64,000 nucleotides of DNA from Oceanihabitans sp. 2_MG-2023 (lineage in GTDB: Bacteria; Bacteroidota; Bacteroidia; Flavobacteriales; Flavobacteriaceae): positions 62,001 through 126,000 of the forward strand of contig NZ_JAUOQT010000008.1 in the NCBI RefSeq assembly GCF_030547245.1. The letters are read 5' to 3'. Positions 26,888-35,282 of the stretch are shown piece after piece. Every line of letters begins with the position of its first letter. Within the stretch, counting starts at the first letter, position 1. Under the pieces are notes generated by a model, which did no database searches, was not told where the DNA came from, and was given only the letters and a program-made list of their open reading frames with translations. A program made the position numbers and the translations under genes.

Positions 26888-28252
26888 TTATTTGTTTATG
26901 TAAACAGTTTTAATATTTACAAATTCATGAATACCTTCTTTAGATAGTTCTCTACCATAACCAGAAGCTTTTGTGCCACCGAAAGGTAATCTTGGATCTG
27001 ATTTTACCAATTCATTAATAAAGAAAGCACCATCTGGTATTTTAGAAATGTTTTTAACAGCAGTATCTATATCTTCTGTAAATAACATGGTACCTAAACC
27101 AAATTTAGTATCTGTAGCTAGAGTTAGTGCTTCTTCTACATTTTTTACTTTAAATATTGGAGCAACAGGACCAAAAGTTTCTTCTGTAAATACAGCCATG
27201 TTTTTGGAAACATTTGTTAGAATAGTAGGTTCAAAGTATGCTTTATTTCTTTTATTACCTATAATAACTTTAGCACCTTTTTTTATAGCATCATCTACTT
27301 GTTTTTGTAAATCAATGGCTAGATCCTCTCTTGCAAGTGTAGCAATTTCTGTTTCTTCGTTTAAAGGATCCTTATATTTTAAAGCTTTTACCTTAGCGGT
27401 GAACTTCTCTAAAAAGGCTTCATAAATATTATTTGTAACAATAAATCGTTTTGCAGCAATGCAACTTTGTCCAGTGTTTAGCATTCTTGCTTTAACCATA
27501 GTATCTATGTACTTGTCTAAATTTGCGTCATCTAGAACTATGCATGCGTTATTACCACCTAACTCTAAAACAACCTTTTTTAAATTTTGACCAGCAATTT
27601 TAGCAATATTTCTTCCAGCTTTTTCACTTCCGGTTAGAGAGACTGCTTTAATAATATCGTCTTTTATTATTTTTTCTATGACGTTATGATTGGTTATTAA
27701 TGTTTGAAAACAGCCTTTTTTATAACCTGCATCTTCAAAAATAGTTTGTATTGCAATTGCGCACCCAGTAACGTTAGATGCATGTTTAACTACAACCGTA
27801 TTTCCAGCAGTTAAAGTAGGTATGGCGAATCGTAAAACTTGCCAAAACGGAAAATTCCAAGGCATAATTGCTAGAATAACTCCTAAAGGATCATAGCTAA
27901 TAAAACTTTCATGTGCATCGGTTTCAATAATTTGATCTGCTAAAAAAAGGTCCGCATTTTTTGCGTAAAAATCACAAAGAAAAATACATTTATTAATTTC
28001 AGCTCTACTTTCTTTGATGGGTTTTCCCATTTCTAGGGTGATAAGTTTACTTAATTCGTCTATTCTTTCTTCTAAAATGTTTCCAACTTCATGTAATAAT
28101 TGAGTACGATGTTTTAAGTTTTCTTCTTTCCAATCTTTAAATGTGTTCTCTGCTATTTTTAGCTTAGAGAATATTGCTGCTTCCGTTTCTAAGTTATAGG
28201 TTTGAATTGTCTCTTGATTATAGGGATGGATTGATTTTATAGTTTCTGACAT
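26888..28252 (-). CDS. NAD(P)-dependent aldehyde dehydrogenase, succinate-semialdehyde type
   Basis: 454 residues. Motifs: 'MPWNFPFW', cofactor-binding 'SLTGSEKAGR', catalytic Glu in 'LELGGNN', catalytic Cys in 'GQSCIAAKR' (about residue 263) and 'EETFGPVAP'. The short N-terminus and 'LPFGGTKASGYGRELSKEGIHEFVNIKT' end (seen in part) are most like the small succinate-semialdehyde dehydrogenase subfamily. The exact aldehyde is an inference. Ends next to the tRNA-Pro terminator; divergent from the YtxH operon. Confidence 0.9.
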   Translation of the reverse strand: MSETIKSIHPYNQETIQTYNLETEAAIFSKLKIAENTFKDWKEENLKHRTQLLHEVGNILEERIDELSKLITLEMGKPIKESRAEINKCIFLCDFYAKNADLFLADQIIETDAHESFISYDPLGVILAIMPWNFPFWQVLRFAIPTLTAGNTVVVKHASNVTGCAIAIQTIFEDAGYKKGCFQTLITNHNVIEKIIKDDIIKAVSLTGSEKAGRNIAKIAGQNLKKVVLELGGNNACIVLDDANLDKYIDTMVKARMLNTGQSCIAAKRFIVTNNIYEAFLEKFTAKVKALKYKDPLNEETEIATLAREDLAIDLQKQVDDAIKKGAKVIIGNKRNKAYFEPTILTNVSKNMAVFTEETFGPVAPIFKVKNVEEALTLATDTKFGLGTMLFTEDIDTAVKNISKIPDGAFFINELVKSDPRLPFGGTKASGYGRELSKEGIHEFVNIKTVYINK

Positions 28253-28443
28253 CAGGTTCTGTTTTTATAAAAATTAGCCTTTAAGTTACTTGATAAGATT
28301 TTTAATTCCGTTAACATTATTATAATAAATATTAAGGTTTTCATAAAGTTTTTTTGAGCTAAAGATTGATTGTAATGAGTTAATGTTAGCTTTTGTTTGG
28401 TGGTATCTTTACATTAATTGTTTAACAAAAAAAAATAAAAACG

Positions 28444-28776
28444 ATGAGTAATTCAAGTAATACATTATTAGGAATATTAGCAGGAACAGCAATTGGTGCT
28501 ACACTAGGTATATTGTTTGCACCTGATAAAGGGGCTAATACTAGACAGCGAATTTCGGATGAAGCACAAGCTGCTAAAGAAAAGCTGGCAGAAACAGCAG
28601 TAGACTTAAAAGATAAGGTAGTAACTTCTGCTGTATCTAACAAAGAAAACCTTGATCAACAAGTAGAATCTATAGTTTCTAGTGCAAGTTATAAAGCAGA
28701 GGATGTGATTTCTACTTTAGAAAAAAAACTAAAAGATTTAAAAGAGAAGAATAAGAAATTACAAAAGACATCATAA
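28444..28776 (+). CDS. YtxH domain protein
   Basis: 110 residues: an N-terminal glycine-rich membrane helix ('TLLGILAGTAIGATLGILFAP') followed by a helical, charged coiled-coil tail. 'APDKGANTRQRISDEA' is the hallmark of the YtxH family, which are membrane-anchored stress proteins of unclear role. First gene of a three-gene unit with a holin-like protein and DUF6327, spaced by 3 and 4 bases. Confidence 0.88.
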   Translation: MSNSSNTLLGILAGTAIGATLGILFAPDKGANTRQRISDEAQAAKEKLAETAVDLKDKVVTSAVSNKENLDQQVESIVSSASYKAEDVISTLEKKLKDLKEKNKKLQKTS

Positions 28777-28779
28777 TTT

Positions 28780-29127
28780 ATGAGTGTATTTGAATCCATA
28801 AATAATACCTCTGAAAAAGCTACAGATCTTGGTGAGAAGTATATTAAAACTTCACATGATTACATTAAACTAAAGACATTTCAGCAATTAACTTTTTCAA
28901 TTAGTTTAGTAGTTAAGCTTTTTGCTGTTGGAAGTTTGGTGTTTTTGGGCTTAGTTTTTCTAGCCATTTCTGGAGCAATTGCAATTGGTAATGCCTTGGG
29001 GAGTTTTACCTTGGGTTGCTTTATTGTAGCATTAATTTTTATAGCACTAGCTGTTTTAATTTATGTTTTTAGAAAGTATATAGACCAGAAAATAATCAAA
29101 AAAGTTTCCATTAAATTTTTTAATTAA
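28780..29127 (+). CDS. Phage holin family (Actino_Holin/YqjE-like) membrane protein
   Basis: 115 residues: a polar, helical N-terminus (1-40) then two hydrophobic segments (about 45-67 and 73-97) and a basic C-terminal tail. This is the plan of the small 'phage holin family' proteins of the YqjE type that accompany YtxH in Bacteroidota; nothing suggests an actual prophage here. Middle gene of the stress-related trio, probably cotranscribed. Role unknown. Confidence 0.75.
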   Translation: MSVFESINNTSEKATDLGEKYIKTSHDYIKLKTFQQLTFSISLVVKLFAVGSLVFLGLVFLAISGAIAIGNALGSFTLGCFIVALIFIALAVLIYVFRKYIDQKIIKKVSIKFFN

Positions 29128-29131
29128 TACT

Positions 29132-29332
29132 ATGAAAACCTATAAATCATTTAAAGATATTGATAACGATTTAAGAAGACTTGACCTGGAGCGACAAATT
29201 GCTTGGGAAGAACTTAAACTCGTTAAAGAAGATATTAAAGAAGATTTACAACCAATTAATTGGGTGCGTTCTGCAATAAAAATGGCTGGTAAAATGGGAG
29301 GGTTTATGCTATTGAAAAAGATTATTAAATAA
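29132..29332 (+). CDS. DUF6327 family small protein
   Basis: 66 residues, highly charged and helical, starting 'MKTYKSFKDIDNDLRRLDLE'. It matches the short family I know as DUF6327, which follows YtxH and holin-like genes in Flavobacteriaceae. A hydrophobic patch near the end ('MGGFMLLKKII') could contact the membrane. Last gene of the trio; no terminator hairpin is obvious in the 136 bases after it. Confidence 0.7.
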   Translation: MKTYKSFKDIDNDLRRLDLERQIAWEELKLVKEDIKEDLQPINWVRSAIKMAGKMGGFMLLKKIIK

Positions 29333-29468
29333 GTTTTTATCCAATTGTTTGAGCTGTCTAAATGGTCCTAGGTGGCTTTTATAGTATCTTCATAGTCTTA
29401 TTCTTTACAACTTTCTTGTTTGTAGCTTAAGCTTTTTTATAAATTTTCTTGTTTTTCCAATCTAAACT

Positions 29469-31013
29469 ATGCATCGATCCAAAATAACAATAAGTATACT
29501 TTTAGTGGGTGTTTTAGGATGCTTTTTCTTTCTTCAAAATAAATTTAAAACAGAAGTAATTCAAGCAATATACACTAAACTACCTAAAAACATAAAACTA
29601 GAATATGCCAATATACAAGTAAATGTTATCACGGGAACAATCGATATGGACTATCTAAATCTAAAAGTTTTAAATAGCGATAAAAATATTAGAGCAACAG
29701 TACATGCTAATCATCTTAAAGTAGATGGTTTTAAATTATGGCAGTTTGTTTTTAATAAAAAAGTAGTAATAGACAATGTTGTTTTTAGTGAGCCCAAAGC
29801 GGAATATTTTACACATTCAAATGAGCAATTTCAAAAAAGGAAGAATATTGGAGATGACAAATGGGATAAAACTGTAACTATTCATAATATTTCTATTGTA
29901 AACGGAGATATACAAGTAAAAGATGCAAATTCAAATAGGGTTTTCACTAGTGCAAAAGCATTTAATTTTAAGCTGAAAGATCTTCAATTAGATGCCGAAA
30001 TAATAAAGCGAGACATGCCTTTTGTTTATAAAAATTATCATCTTACTACAAAACAATTTTTCACCACTTTAAGTGCTTATGAAACACTAAAAATAGATAT
30101 ATTAAGTATAGAAGATGAAGACTTAAATTTGAAAAATATTATTCTACAAACAAAGCTTTCAAAAGAAGAATTATCTAAGGAAATTGATGTAGAACGCGAT
30201 TACGTAGATCTTCATATTCCAGAATTACTGATGCATAAATTAGATTTTGGTTTTAATACCGAAGGTCTTCTTGTAAAAGTAAACACCGTAAAAATTCAGC
30301 AACCCGATCTAAGTATTTATAGAGACAAAAGAGTGACAGATGACATGCAAACAAAAAAAATGTATAGTGAAATGTTGCGTGATTTACCGTTTTATTTAGC
30401 TATAAAAAATATAGATATTAGCAATGGAACTATAGAATATGCCGAAAGAGTAGCGGCTAGTGGTCCAGCAGGAAAACTGTTTTTTAAAACAGTAAATGCT
30501 AAGATAACTAATTTGGCAACCACTTTTAAAAATAGAGATACAACCGAAATTGTAGTTCGTTCTAATTTTATGGGAAAAGCACCAATGGAATTGAATGTTA
30601 GTTTTGACGTGAATAATACCCAAAATGCTTTTTTAGTTTCCGGACAATTCAAAGACTTCCAAGCCGAAATAGTAAATACCTTTTTTAAATCTAATTTAAA
30701 TGCAAAAGCAGAAGGGGATATTGAACAGATATATTTTACATTTAGTGGAAATGAAAGGCATTCCAAAGGGATGTTAAAAATGAAATACAAAGCATTTAAA
30801 TTTGAGATTTTGGATAAAAAGAATAAAGCCAAGACCTTATTAACAGCTATTGCTAGTATATTTGTAAATGATGGATCTAAAACCGATAAAGACGGTTATC
30901 GATATGGTGAAATACAAGTAGATCGTAACAACACAAAATCATTCTTTAATTATTTATGGATTAATGTGGAGAGCGGATTAATAAGTGCATTAACAGGAGA
31001 CGGAAGTAAATAA
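29469..31013 (+). CDS. AsmA/DUF748-like envelope protein A
   Basis: 514 residues: a signal anchor near the N-terminus (about 7-25) and a long, mostly beta, repeat-like periplasmic region with 'GTIDMDYLNLKVL', 'KLWQFVFNKKVVIDNV', 'NISIVNGDIQVKD', 'NIDISNGTIEYAER'. This alternating pattern is typical of AsmA/TamB and DUF748 proteins, thought to support outer membrane lipid or protein traffic. It is followed 21 bases later by a second, shorter protein of the same kind. Family assignment is by pattern, without a diagnostic motif. Confidence 0.65.
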   Translation: MHRSKITISILLVGVLGCFFFLQNKFKTEVIQAIYTKLPKNIKLEYANIQVNVITGTIDMDYLNLKVLNSDKNIRATVHANHLKVDGFKLWQFVFNKKVVIDNVVFSEPKAEYFTHSNEQFQKRKNIGDDKWDKTVTIHNISIVNGDIQVKDANSNRVFTSAKAFNFKLKDLQLDAEIIKRDMPFVYKNYHLTTKQFFTTLSAYETLKIDILSIEDEDLNLKNIILQTKLSKEELSKEIDVERDYVDLHIPELLMHKLDFGFNTEGLLVKVNTVKIQQPDLSIYRDKRVTDDMQTKKMYSEMLRDLPFYLAIKNIDISNGTIEYAERVAASGPAGKLFFKTVNAKITNLATTFKNRDTTEIVVRSNFMGKAPMELNVSFDVNNTQNAFLVSGQFKDFQAEIVNTFFKSNLNAKAEGDIEQIYFTFSGNERHSKGMLKMKYKAFKFEILDKKNKAKTLLTAIASIFVNDGSKTDKDGYRYGEIQVDRNNTKSFFNYLWINVESGLISALTGDGSK

Positions 31014-31034
31014 TATTTAATTGTAATATATAAT

Positions 31035-32138
31035 ATGAATACACCTATTATTTTCAAAAAGAAAAGATATATAATTCCCTTATTAATTATTGTAGCCTTA
31101 ATAATTTTAAGATTAATGCTTCCTTTTCTTGTGAAAAAGCATGTAAATAAAGTTCTAGCAGATATTCCAGGTTATTATGGACAAGTAGAAGATATCGATA
31201 TTTCATTAATACGTGGTGCGTATGTTATAGATAACTTGTACTTAAATAAAGTGAATGCAACCTCTCAGGTACCATTTTTAAATTTCAAAAAAACCGATAT
31301 TTCTGTAGAATGGAAATCCTTATTTAAAGGTGAAATCGTTAGTGAAATTATAATGAATAGTCCCGAAATAATTTATGTTTTTGAGGATCAATCTGAAGAC
31401 GCAAACGAATCTGATTTAGAGGATTGGTCTAAAGCTTTAACAGACTTGGTGCCAATTGATATTAATAACCTTGAAATTCATGATGGAAAATTTGCTTTTG
31501 TTGAGGTAACTGCCGAGCCAACTATCGATCTGCATTTAGATAAAGTAGAACTTTCTATGTCTAATTTAAGAAATGTAGTAGATAAGTCTGTAAAGCTACC
31601 TTCTACAGTCCATGCAAGTGCTATTTCTGTTGGTGAAGGAAACTTTACATTAGATGGGAAAATGAATATTATTAAAAAAATTCCGGACATGGATATCTCT
31701 TTTTCTCTAGAAAACGCAACGGTAACTGCTTTAAATGATTTTACAAATCATTATGCTAGTATTGATTTTGATAAAGGTGATTTTAATGTTTTTAGTGAAA
31801 TCGCTATTGCTGATGGTTATTTAAAAGGTTATGTAAAACCCATTTTGAAAGATGCTATACTAATAGGTAAAGAAGATGGTTTTTTAGAAACACTTTGGGA
31901 AGGATTTGTTGGCTTTTTTAAATTTGTATTAAAAAATCAAAAAGTCAATACTTTAGCAACTAAAGTACCTCTAGAAGGAGATTTAAATACTGTAAATTCT
32001 AAAGTTTGGCCAACAATTACAAACATATTTAAAAATGCCTGGGTTGACGCATTTAAAAATGTAATTGACAACGACATAGATTTTAAAGATGCAGAAAATG
32101 GAGCTGATGAAAAAGAAAAAAAACAGCAAAAAAAATAA
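31035..32138 (+). CDS. AsmA/DUF748-like envelope protein B
   Basis: 367 residues: N-terminal membrane helix (about 12-32) and a beta-rich domain. The segments 'GQVEDIDISLIRGAYVIDNL' and 'SEIIMNSPEIIYVFE' and 'NNLEIHDGKFAFVE' are the DUF748 style. A hydrophobic stretch near 295-310 ('LETLWEGFVGFFKFVL') and a Lys/Glu/Gln tail end the protein. Probably in an operon with the preceding relative. Function inferred only from the family. Confidence 0.68.
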   Translation: MNTPIIFKKKRYIIPLLIIVALIILRLMLPFLVKKHVNKVLADIPGYYGQVEDIDISLIRGAYVIDNLYLNKVNATSQVPFLNFKKTDISVEWKSLFKGEIVSEIIMNSPEIIYVFEDQSEDANESDLEDWSKALTDLVPIDINNLEIHDGKFAFVEVTAEPTIDLHLDKVELSMSNLRNVVDKSVKLPSTVHASAISVGEGNFTLDGKMNIIKKIPDMDISFSLENATVTALNDFTNHYASIDFDKGDFNVFSEIAIADGYLKGYVKPILKDAILIGKEDGFLETLWEGFVGFFKFVLKNQKVNTLATKVPLEGDLNTVNSKVWPTITNIFKNAWVDAFKNVIDNDIDFKDAENGADEKEKKQQKK

Positions 32139-32184
32139 GGTAAAAAGAAGCTAAAAAAATATAATGAAGAATCGGATTTTTTAT

Positions 32185-33219
32185 TTAAGATTCTTCTTCG
32201 ATTAAAACTACAATCTGTTTTTTAAATTCATTTGGGGTTAATCCATATTTATCTTTAAAAATTTTCGAAAAATAACTTCTGCTTGTAAATCCTATAGAAT
32301 ATACTATCTGCGAAATATTTAAGTTGGTATTATTCATTAAATCTCTTGCTTTTTCTAATCGTACATGTCTAATGTATTCTGTAACTGTTTTCGCAAATAA
32401 AAATTTAAAACCTTCTTGTAGCTTTGCTTGCGACAAACCTGTTTCACTCGATAGTTCCTCTAATAGATAATTATCTTCTGGGTTTTTAACTATTTTTTCA
32501 CCAAGTTTTTTAATTCTCTTTAAAACGGATTTTGAAAGTGGAATATCTAAAACTTCTGCACTATCATATTTGTTGTGTAATTCAATATGCATAGACAATA
32601 ATTGGTATAATTCTCCTTCTGCTTTTAGTAACCTAATCATGCCTTTCGTTTTAATGTCTTGCAGCGCTTTTACACGATCTGCCATTTTTAAACTTATTGG
32701 ACCATAATAAGCAAACTTATTATCATGTTGCTTATCCACAAAAACTTCATATAGTTTATTATTAAGCATATTAGAAATGTTTATTCGTTTGTTTAAAAAC
32801 TTTTTACGAATAATTCGAATTGTATTTAACTCTATGTGAACGTCTTTTGGAAAATTAAAATGATGCGAAACATCGCTATCACAAGTCCCTATAAAGGAAT
32901 GAAATTGTTCAATAGTAGTAAATTCTTCTTGATTACTAAACTTATGATCAAAAGAACCATTTAAAGAATAGGAAAATTGAATTGGATTAAATTTTGAAGG
33001 ATCTGAAATAACTTTGGTGTTTTGAAAGAAAATAAGGTTAAACTCTACAAAACTAACTCCCCAATCAAAAGACATCGATCTGATGCATCCTTTAGCAAAT
33101 TCGTTATCTATATCTAATACATTTTCTCCCCATTTTTGAGTAATAGTACCACCAATTTGTTCTTTAATTTGCTGAATACTATCCATAGTATTTTCAGCAT
33201 TAATTTTAATAATTTTCAT
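32185..33219 (-). CDS. AraC family transcriptional regulator
   Basis: 344 residues. The C-terminal ~100 residues contain two helix-turn-helix units: 'LLEELSSETGLSQAKLQEGF' and 'NISQIVYSIGFTSRSYFSKIFKDKYGLTPNEFKK' (shown in part), the AraC/XylS signature. The N-terminal ~220 residues form a sensing region without a motif I recognise; a 'SVSHHFNFPKDVHIEL'-like stretch is visible as 'DSDVSHHFNF'. Divergent from the SRAP-like gene across a 220-base gap, so either may be its target. Confidence 0.88.
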   Translation of the reverse strand: MKIIKINAENTMDSIQQIKEQIGGTITQKWGENVLDIDNEFAKGCIRSMSFDWGVSFVEFNLIFFQNTKVISDPSKFNPIQFSYSLNGSFDHKFSNQEEFTTIEQFHSFIGTCDSDVSHHFNFPKDVHIELNTIRIIRKKFLNKRINISNMLNNKLYEVFVDKQHDNKFAYYGPISLKMADRVKALQDIKTKGMIRLLKAEGELYQLLSMHIELHNKYDSAEVLDIPLSKSVLKRIKKLGEKIVKNPEDNYLLEELSSETGLSQAKLQEGFKFLFAKTVTEYIRHVRLEKARDLMNNTNLNISQIVYSIGFTSRSYFSKIFKDKYGLTPNEFKKQIVVLIEEES

Positions 33220-33439
33220 TAATTATAACAAACGGTTTAAAATATATTATATCTGATAAAGTAAAGGTATATAAAAAAAAACGAATACAGCTTCTCTTTT
33301 TGCTAGGTTATTGATAATTGAAACCCAATAAGCACAAATAATCTTCTTGTTTTAAAGTAATACTTAAATGAGCACCTATTTTTAGTATTACAATTAACGT
33401 ATTAAATGAGTTCTTCTTTTATTGTAAAAAACGAATATT

Positions 33440-34096
33440 ATGTTTTATAAATTACGAAACACTGCTAGTTTAAAAACGATAGAAGATACTTTTGAAGCCC
33501 AATTTAAGTATCCTAAGTTGTATAAACCAATACCAATTATTAATGGTTTAAAAGAAAGTACTTTGCCAATAATAACTATAGAAAAAACAAAGACTATCGA
33601 TTTTTCAATTTGGGGGTTGTTACCTGTAGATTTTAAAGATAATTGGGCGGTTTTTCAAAATATATCGAACACCTTAAATGTGCCAGTAAATAACGTTACT
33701 AATGAAGATGTTTTTTATACCAAAAGTTTAAAAACGAAAAGATGTCTTATTGTTGTAAATGGATTTTATACCACATTTATTAGTGCAGGAAAAATTAAAA
33801 CCTTTCTTGTCTATAGAAAAAACAATAAACCTTTTTGTATGGCTGGAGTGTATAACGAATTATCAGACGGTTTTAAGACTTGTTCTCTATTAATGATGCC
33901 AACAAAAAATAATTCTATTCCCAATTTTTCAAAAAATCAACCCGTAATTCTTAAAAGGAAATATTTTAACTATTGGTTAGATAAAAGCTATTCTTTTTCT
34001 GAAGTAAAAGCAATAATAAATAATCGGGATTATTATGATTTTCAATCGAAAGTTGTAAATCAGGAAATAATTCAATCTAGTGAGCTAACAAGCTAG
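33440..34096 (+). CDS. SRAP/YedK-HMCES family protein lacking catalytic residues
   Basis: 218 residues. The fold landmarks of the SOS response-associated peptidase family are clear: 'IWGLLPVDF' (57-65), 'RCLIVVNGFY' (101-110), 'CMAGVYNEL', 'QPVILKRKYFNYWL'. Active family members protect abasic sites through Cys2 and use a Glu in GFYEW and a His in the IH..RMPVIL segment. Here residue 2 is Phe, the Glu-Trp pair is Thr111-Thr112, and the His position is Pro with Arg-Met replaced by Asn-Gln. It is an intact reading frame, so it is probably a degenerate but maintained homologue. No upstream Met-Cys start exists. Confidence 0.78.
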   Translation: MFYKLRNTASLKTIEDTFEAQFKYPKLYKPIPIINGLKESTLPIITIEKTKTIDFSIWGLLPVDFKDNWAVFQNISNTLNVPVNNVTNEDVFYTKSLKTKRCLIVVNGFYTTFISAGKIKTFLVYRKNNKPFCMAGVYNELSDGFKTCSLLMMPTKNNSIPNFSKNQPVILKRKYFNYWLDKSYSFSEVKAIINNRDYYDFQSKVVNQEIIQSSELTS

Positions 34097-34232
34097 AAAC
34101 TATAAACATTCTATTAGAATACGGAAAGAGTTAAACGAAGTTTTGATATAGTTAAGCTTTAAGGTAAAAAAGATGGATCTTAGAGTATTGTAATGAACGT
34201 CGTTACAACAACAACTTAAAACCAAATATAAT

Positions 34233-34394
34233 ATGTTACGTTACGCAATCATTTTCGTTATTTTAGCAATAGTTGCTGGAATTTTTGGTTTCGGAGGAAT
34301 ATCTGAAGGAGCCGCAAGTATAGCAAAAATTTTATTCTATATTTTTATAGTGCTATTCATTATTTCCTTAATAACCGGAAGAAAAAAAATATAA
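34233..34394 (+). CDS. DUF1328 small membrane protein
   Basis: A 53-residue frame: 'MLRYAIIFVILAIVAGIFGF', then 'GGISEGAASIAKILFYIF' and a second hydrophobic segment ending 'SLITGRKKI'. Two membrane helices and the central Gly-rich 'FGFGGISEGAASIAKI' match the DUF1328 (YtjA) family. An AT-rich leader and a hairpin terminator at 34472-34509 frame it as a single gene. These proteins are stress-linked in several bacteria; role unknown. Confidence 0.88.
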   Translation: MLRYAIIFVILAIVAGIFGFGGISEGAASIAKILFYIFIVLFIISLITGRKKI

Positions 34395-34471
34395 AAAATT
34401 ATTTAAAATTAAAACTGTTCTAAGCCTACAAGCAATTTTTTTATTAAAAAAAACAGTAGAATATTAATAAT

Positions 34472-34509
34472 AAAAGGCAGTTTAATCTAAGGATTTTACT
34501 GCCTTTTTG
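34472..34509 (+). terminator. Terminator after the DUF1328 gene
   Basis: AAAAGGCAGT (34472-34481) pairs with ACTGCCTTTT (34498-34507) around a 16-base loop and continues into T. It lies just before the 34527 gene. Confidence 0.65.
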
Positions 34510-34526
34510 TATAAAAAAAACATGAA

Positions 34527-34841
34527 ATGGAATACGCTAAACATGAAATAGAATATATAGAAAGGCTAAAAAAGCATGGATATACCAATAATTTTAGACT
34601 TGTAAATGAAAAGCTAATAGAAGTAAATAGTAAAGGTGCATTTATGCCGCATCAAATTTATATTGATAAAGAAATGCGATTTGAAGGTATGAGTAATCCT
34701 TCCGATGCATCTATATTATATGCCATAACTACAAGTTCAGGACTCCAGGGAACCGTTTTGGCTAGTTATGGACCAACTGGAAATTTAGAATTGGCGGAGT
34801 TCTTTAAGAAAATCCCAAAAAGTAATATTAAAACACATTAA
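34527..34841 (+). CDS. Small conserved protein of unknown function
   Basis: 104 residues, soluble, with 'IERLKKHGYTNNFRLVNEKL' at the N-terminus and 'MRFEGMSNPSDASILYAITTSSGLQGTVLASYG' (shown in part) as the conserved core. I recognise it as a Bacteroidota family that databases sometimes call phosphoribosylpyrophosphate synthetase, but it has none of that enzyme's motifs and is far too short. No function is assigned. Convergent with the ArsC-like gene. Confidence 0.7.
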   Translation: MEYAKHEIEYIERLKKHGYTNNFRLVNEKLIEVNSKGAFMPHQIYIDKEMRFEGMSNPSDASILYAITTSSGLQGTVLASYGPTGNLELAEFFKKIPKSNIKTH

Positions 34842-34855
34842 TTACTATCTAGTTT

Positions 34856-35257
34856 TTATGGGTTTAAAGCCTTGCTATCCGGTTCCATGTATTTTATAAA
34901 ATCCGAAGGAGTTTCTAATAAATGATAATGATTCCCTATATTTAAAATAGAACATTTTAATGTTTCTGGATGTTTTTGTAGTACTTTAATCCAATCTTCT
35001 GTGTTTAAATCTATATTTTTTTCATAATAGTTTTTTGTGAAATCTGGATGCTTTTGGTGCACCAAATCCGCCAACGGCATTTTTAAATTTTCAGCTATTT
35101 CAATCCATTGTGTTCCTGTAACTTTTGTTTTAGAAAGATCTATGGCTAAAAGTTTCTTGTTTGAAGCTTGTACGTATGGTAGCGTTTGCTTACCAATTGC
35201 TGTTTTAGAATTGTAATATAGTTTTATTTCTCTTTTATTTGTTGCTATTACACCCAT
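34856..35257 (-). CDS. ArsC/Spx-like glutaredoxin-fold protein without catalytic Cys
   Basis: 133 residues. The fold is arsenate reductase/Spx type: 'IKLYYNSKTAIGKQTLPYVQAS' (shown in part) followed by 'LLAIDLSKTKVTGTQWIEIAENL' and 'LVHQKHPDF'. The usual CxxC or single Cys after the first strand is replaced by Ser-Lys-Thr-Ala, so classical thiol chemistry is not expected. The only Cys is C-terminal ('LKCSILNIG'). Located next to an AI-2E family transporter gene, 25 bases apart. Possibly a regulatory or binding role. Confidence 0.65.
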   Translation of the reverse strand: MGVIATNKREIKLYYNSKTAIGKQTLPYVQASNKKLLAIDLSKTKVTGTQWIEIAENLKMPLADLVHQKHPDFTKNYYEKNIDLNTEDWIKVLQKHPETLKCSILNIGNHYHLLETPSDFIKYMEPDSKALNP

Positions 35258-35282
35258 TTTATTTTTCTTTTTTAGATTTGAT

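Noticed and set aside
28780-29127. Prophage remnant because of a holin-like gene
   Set aside because: No phage genes nearby; the gene belongs to a conserved YtxH/holin-like/DUF6327 set.
30392-30832. Minus-strand 146-residue frame inside the AsmA-like gene
   Set aside because: Antisense shadow with no upstream signal and poor composition.
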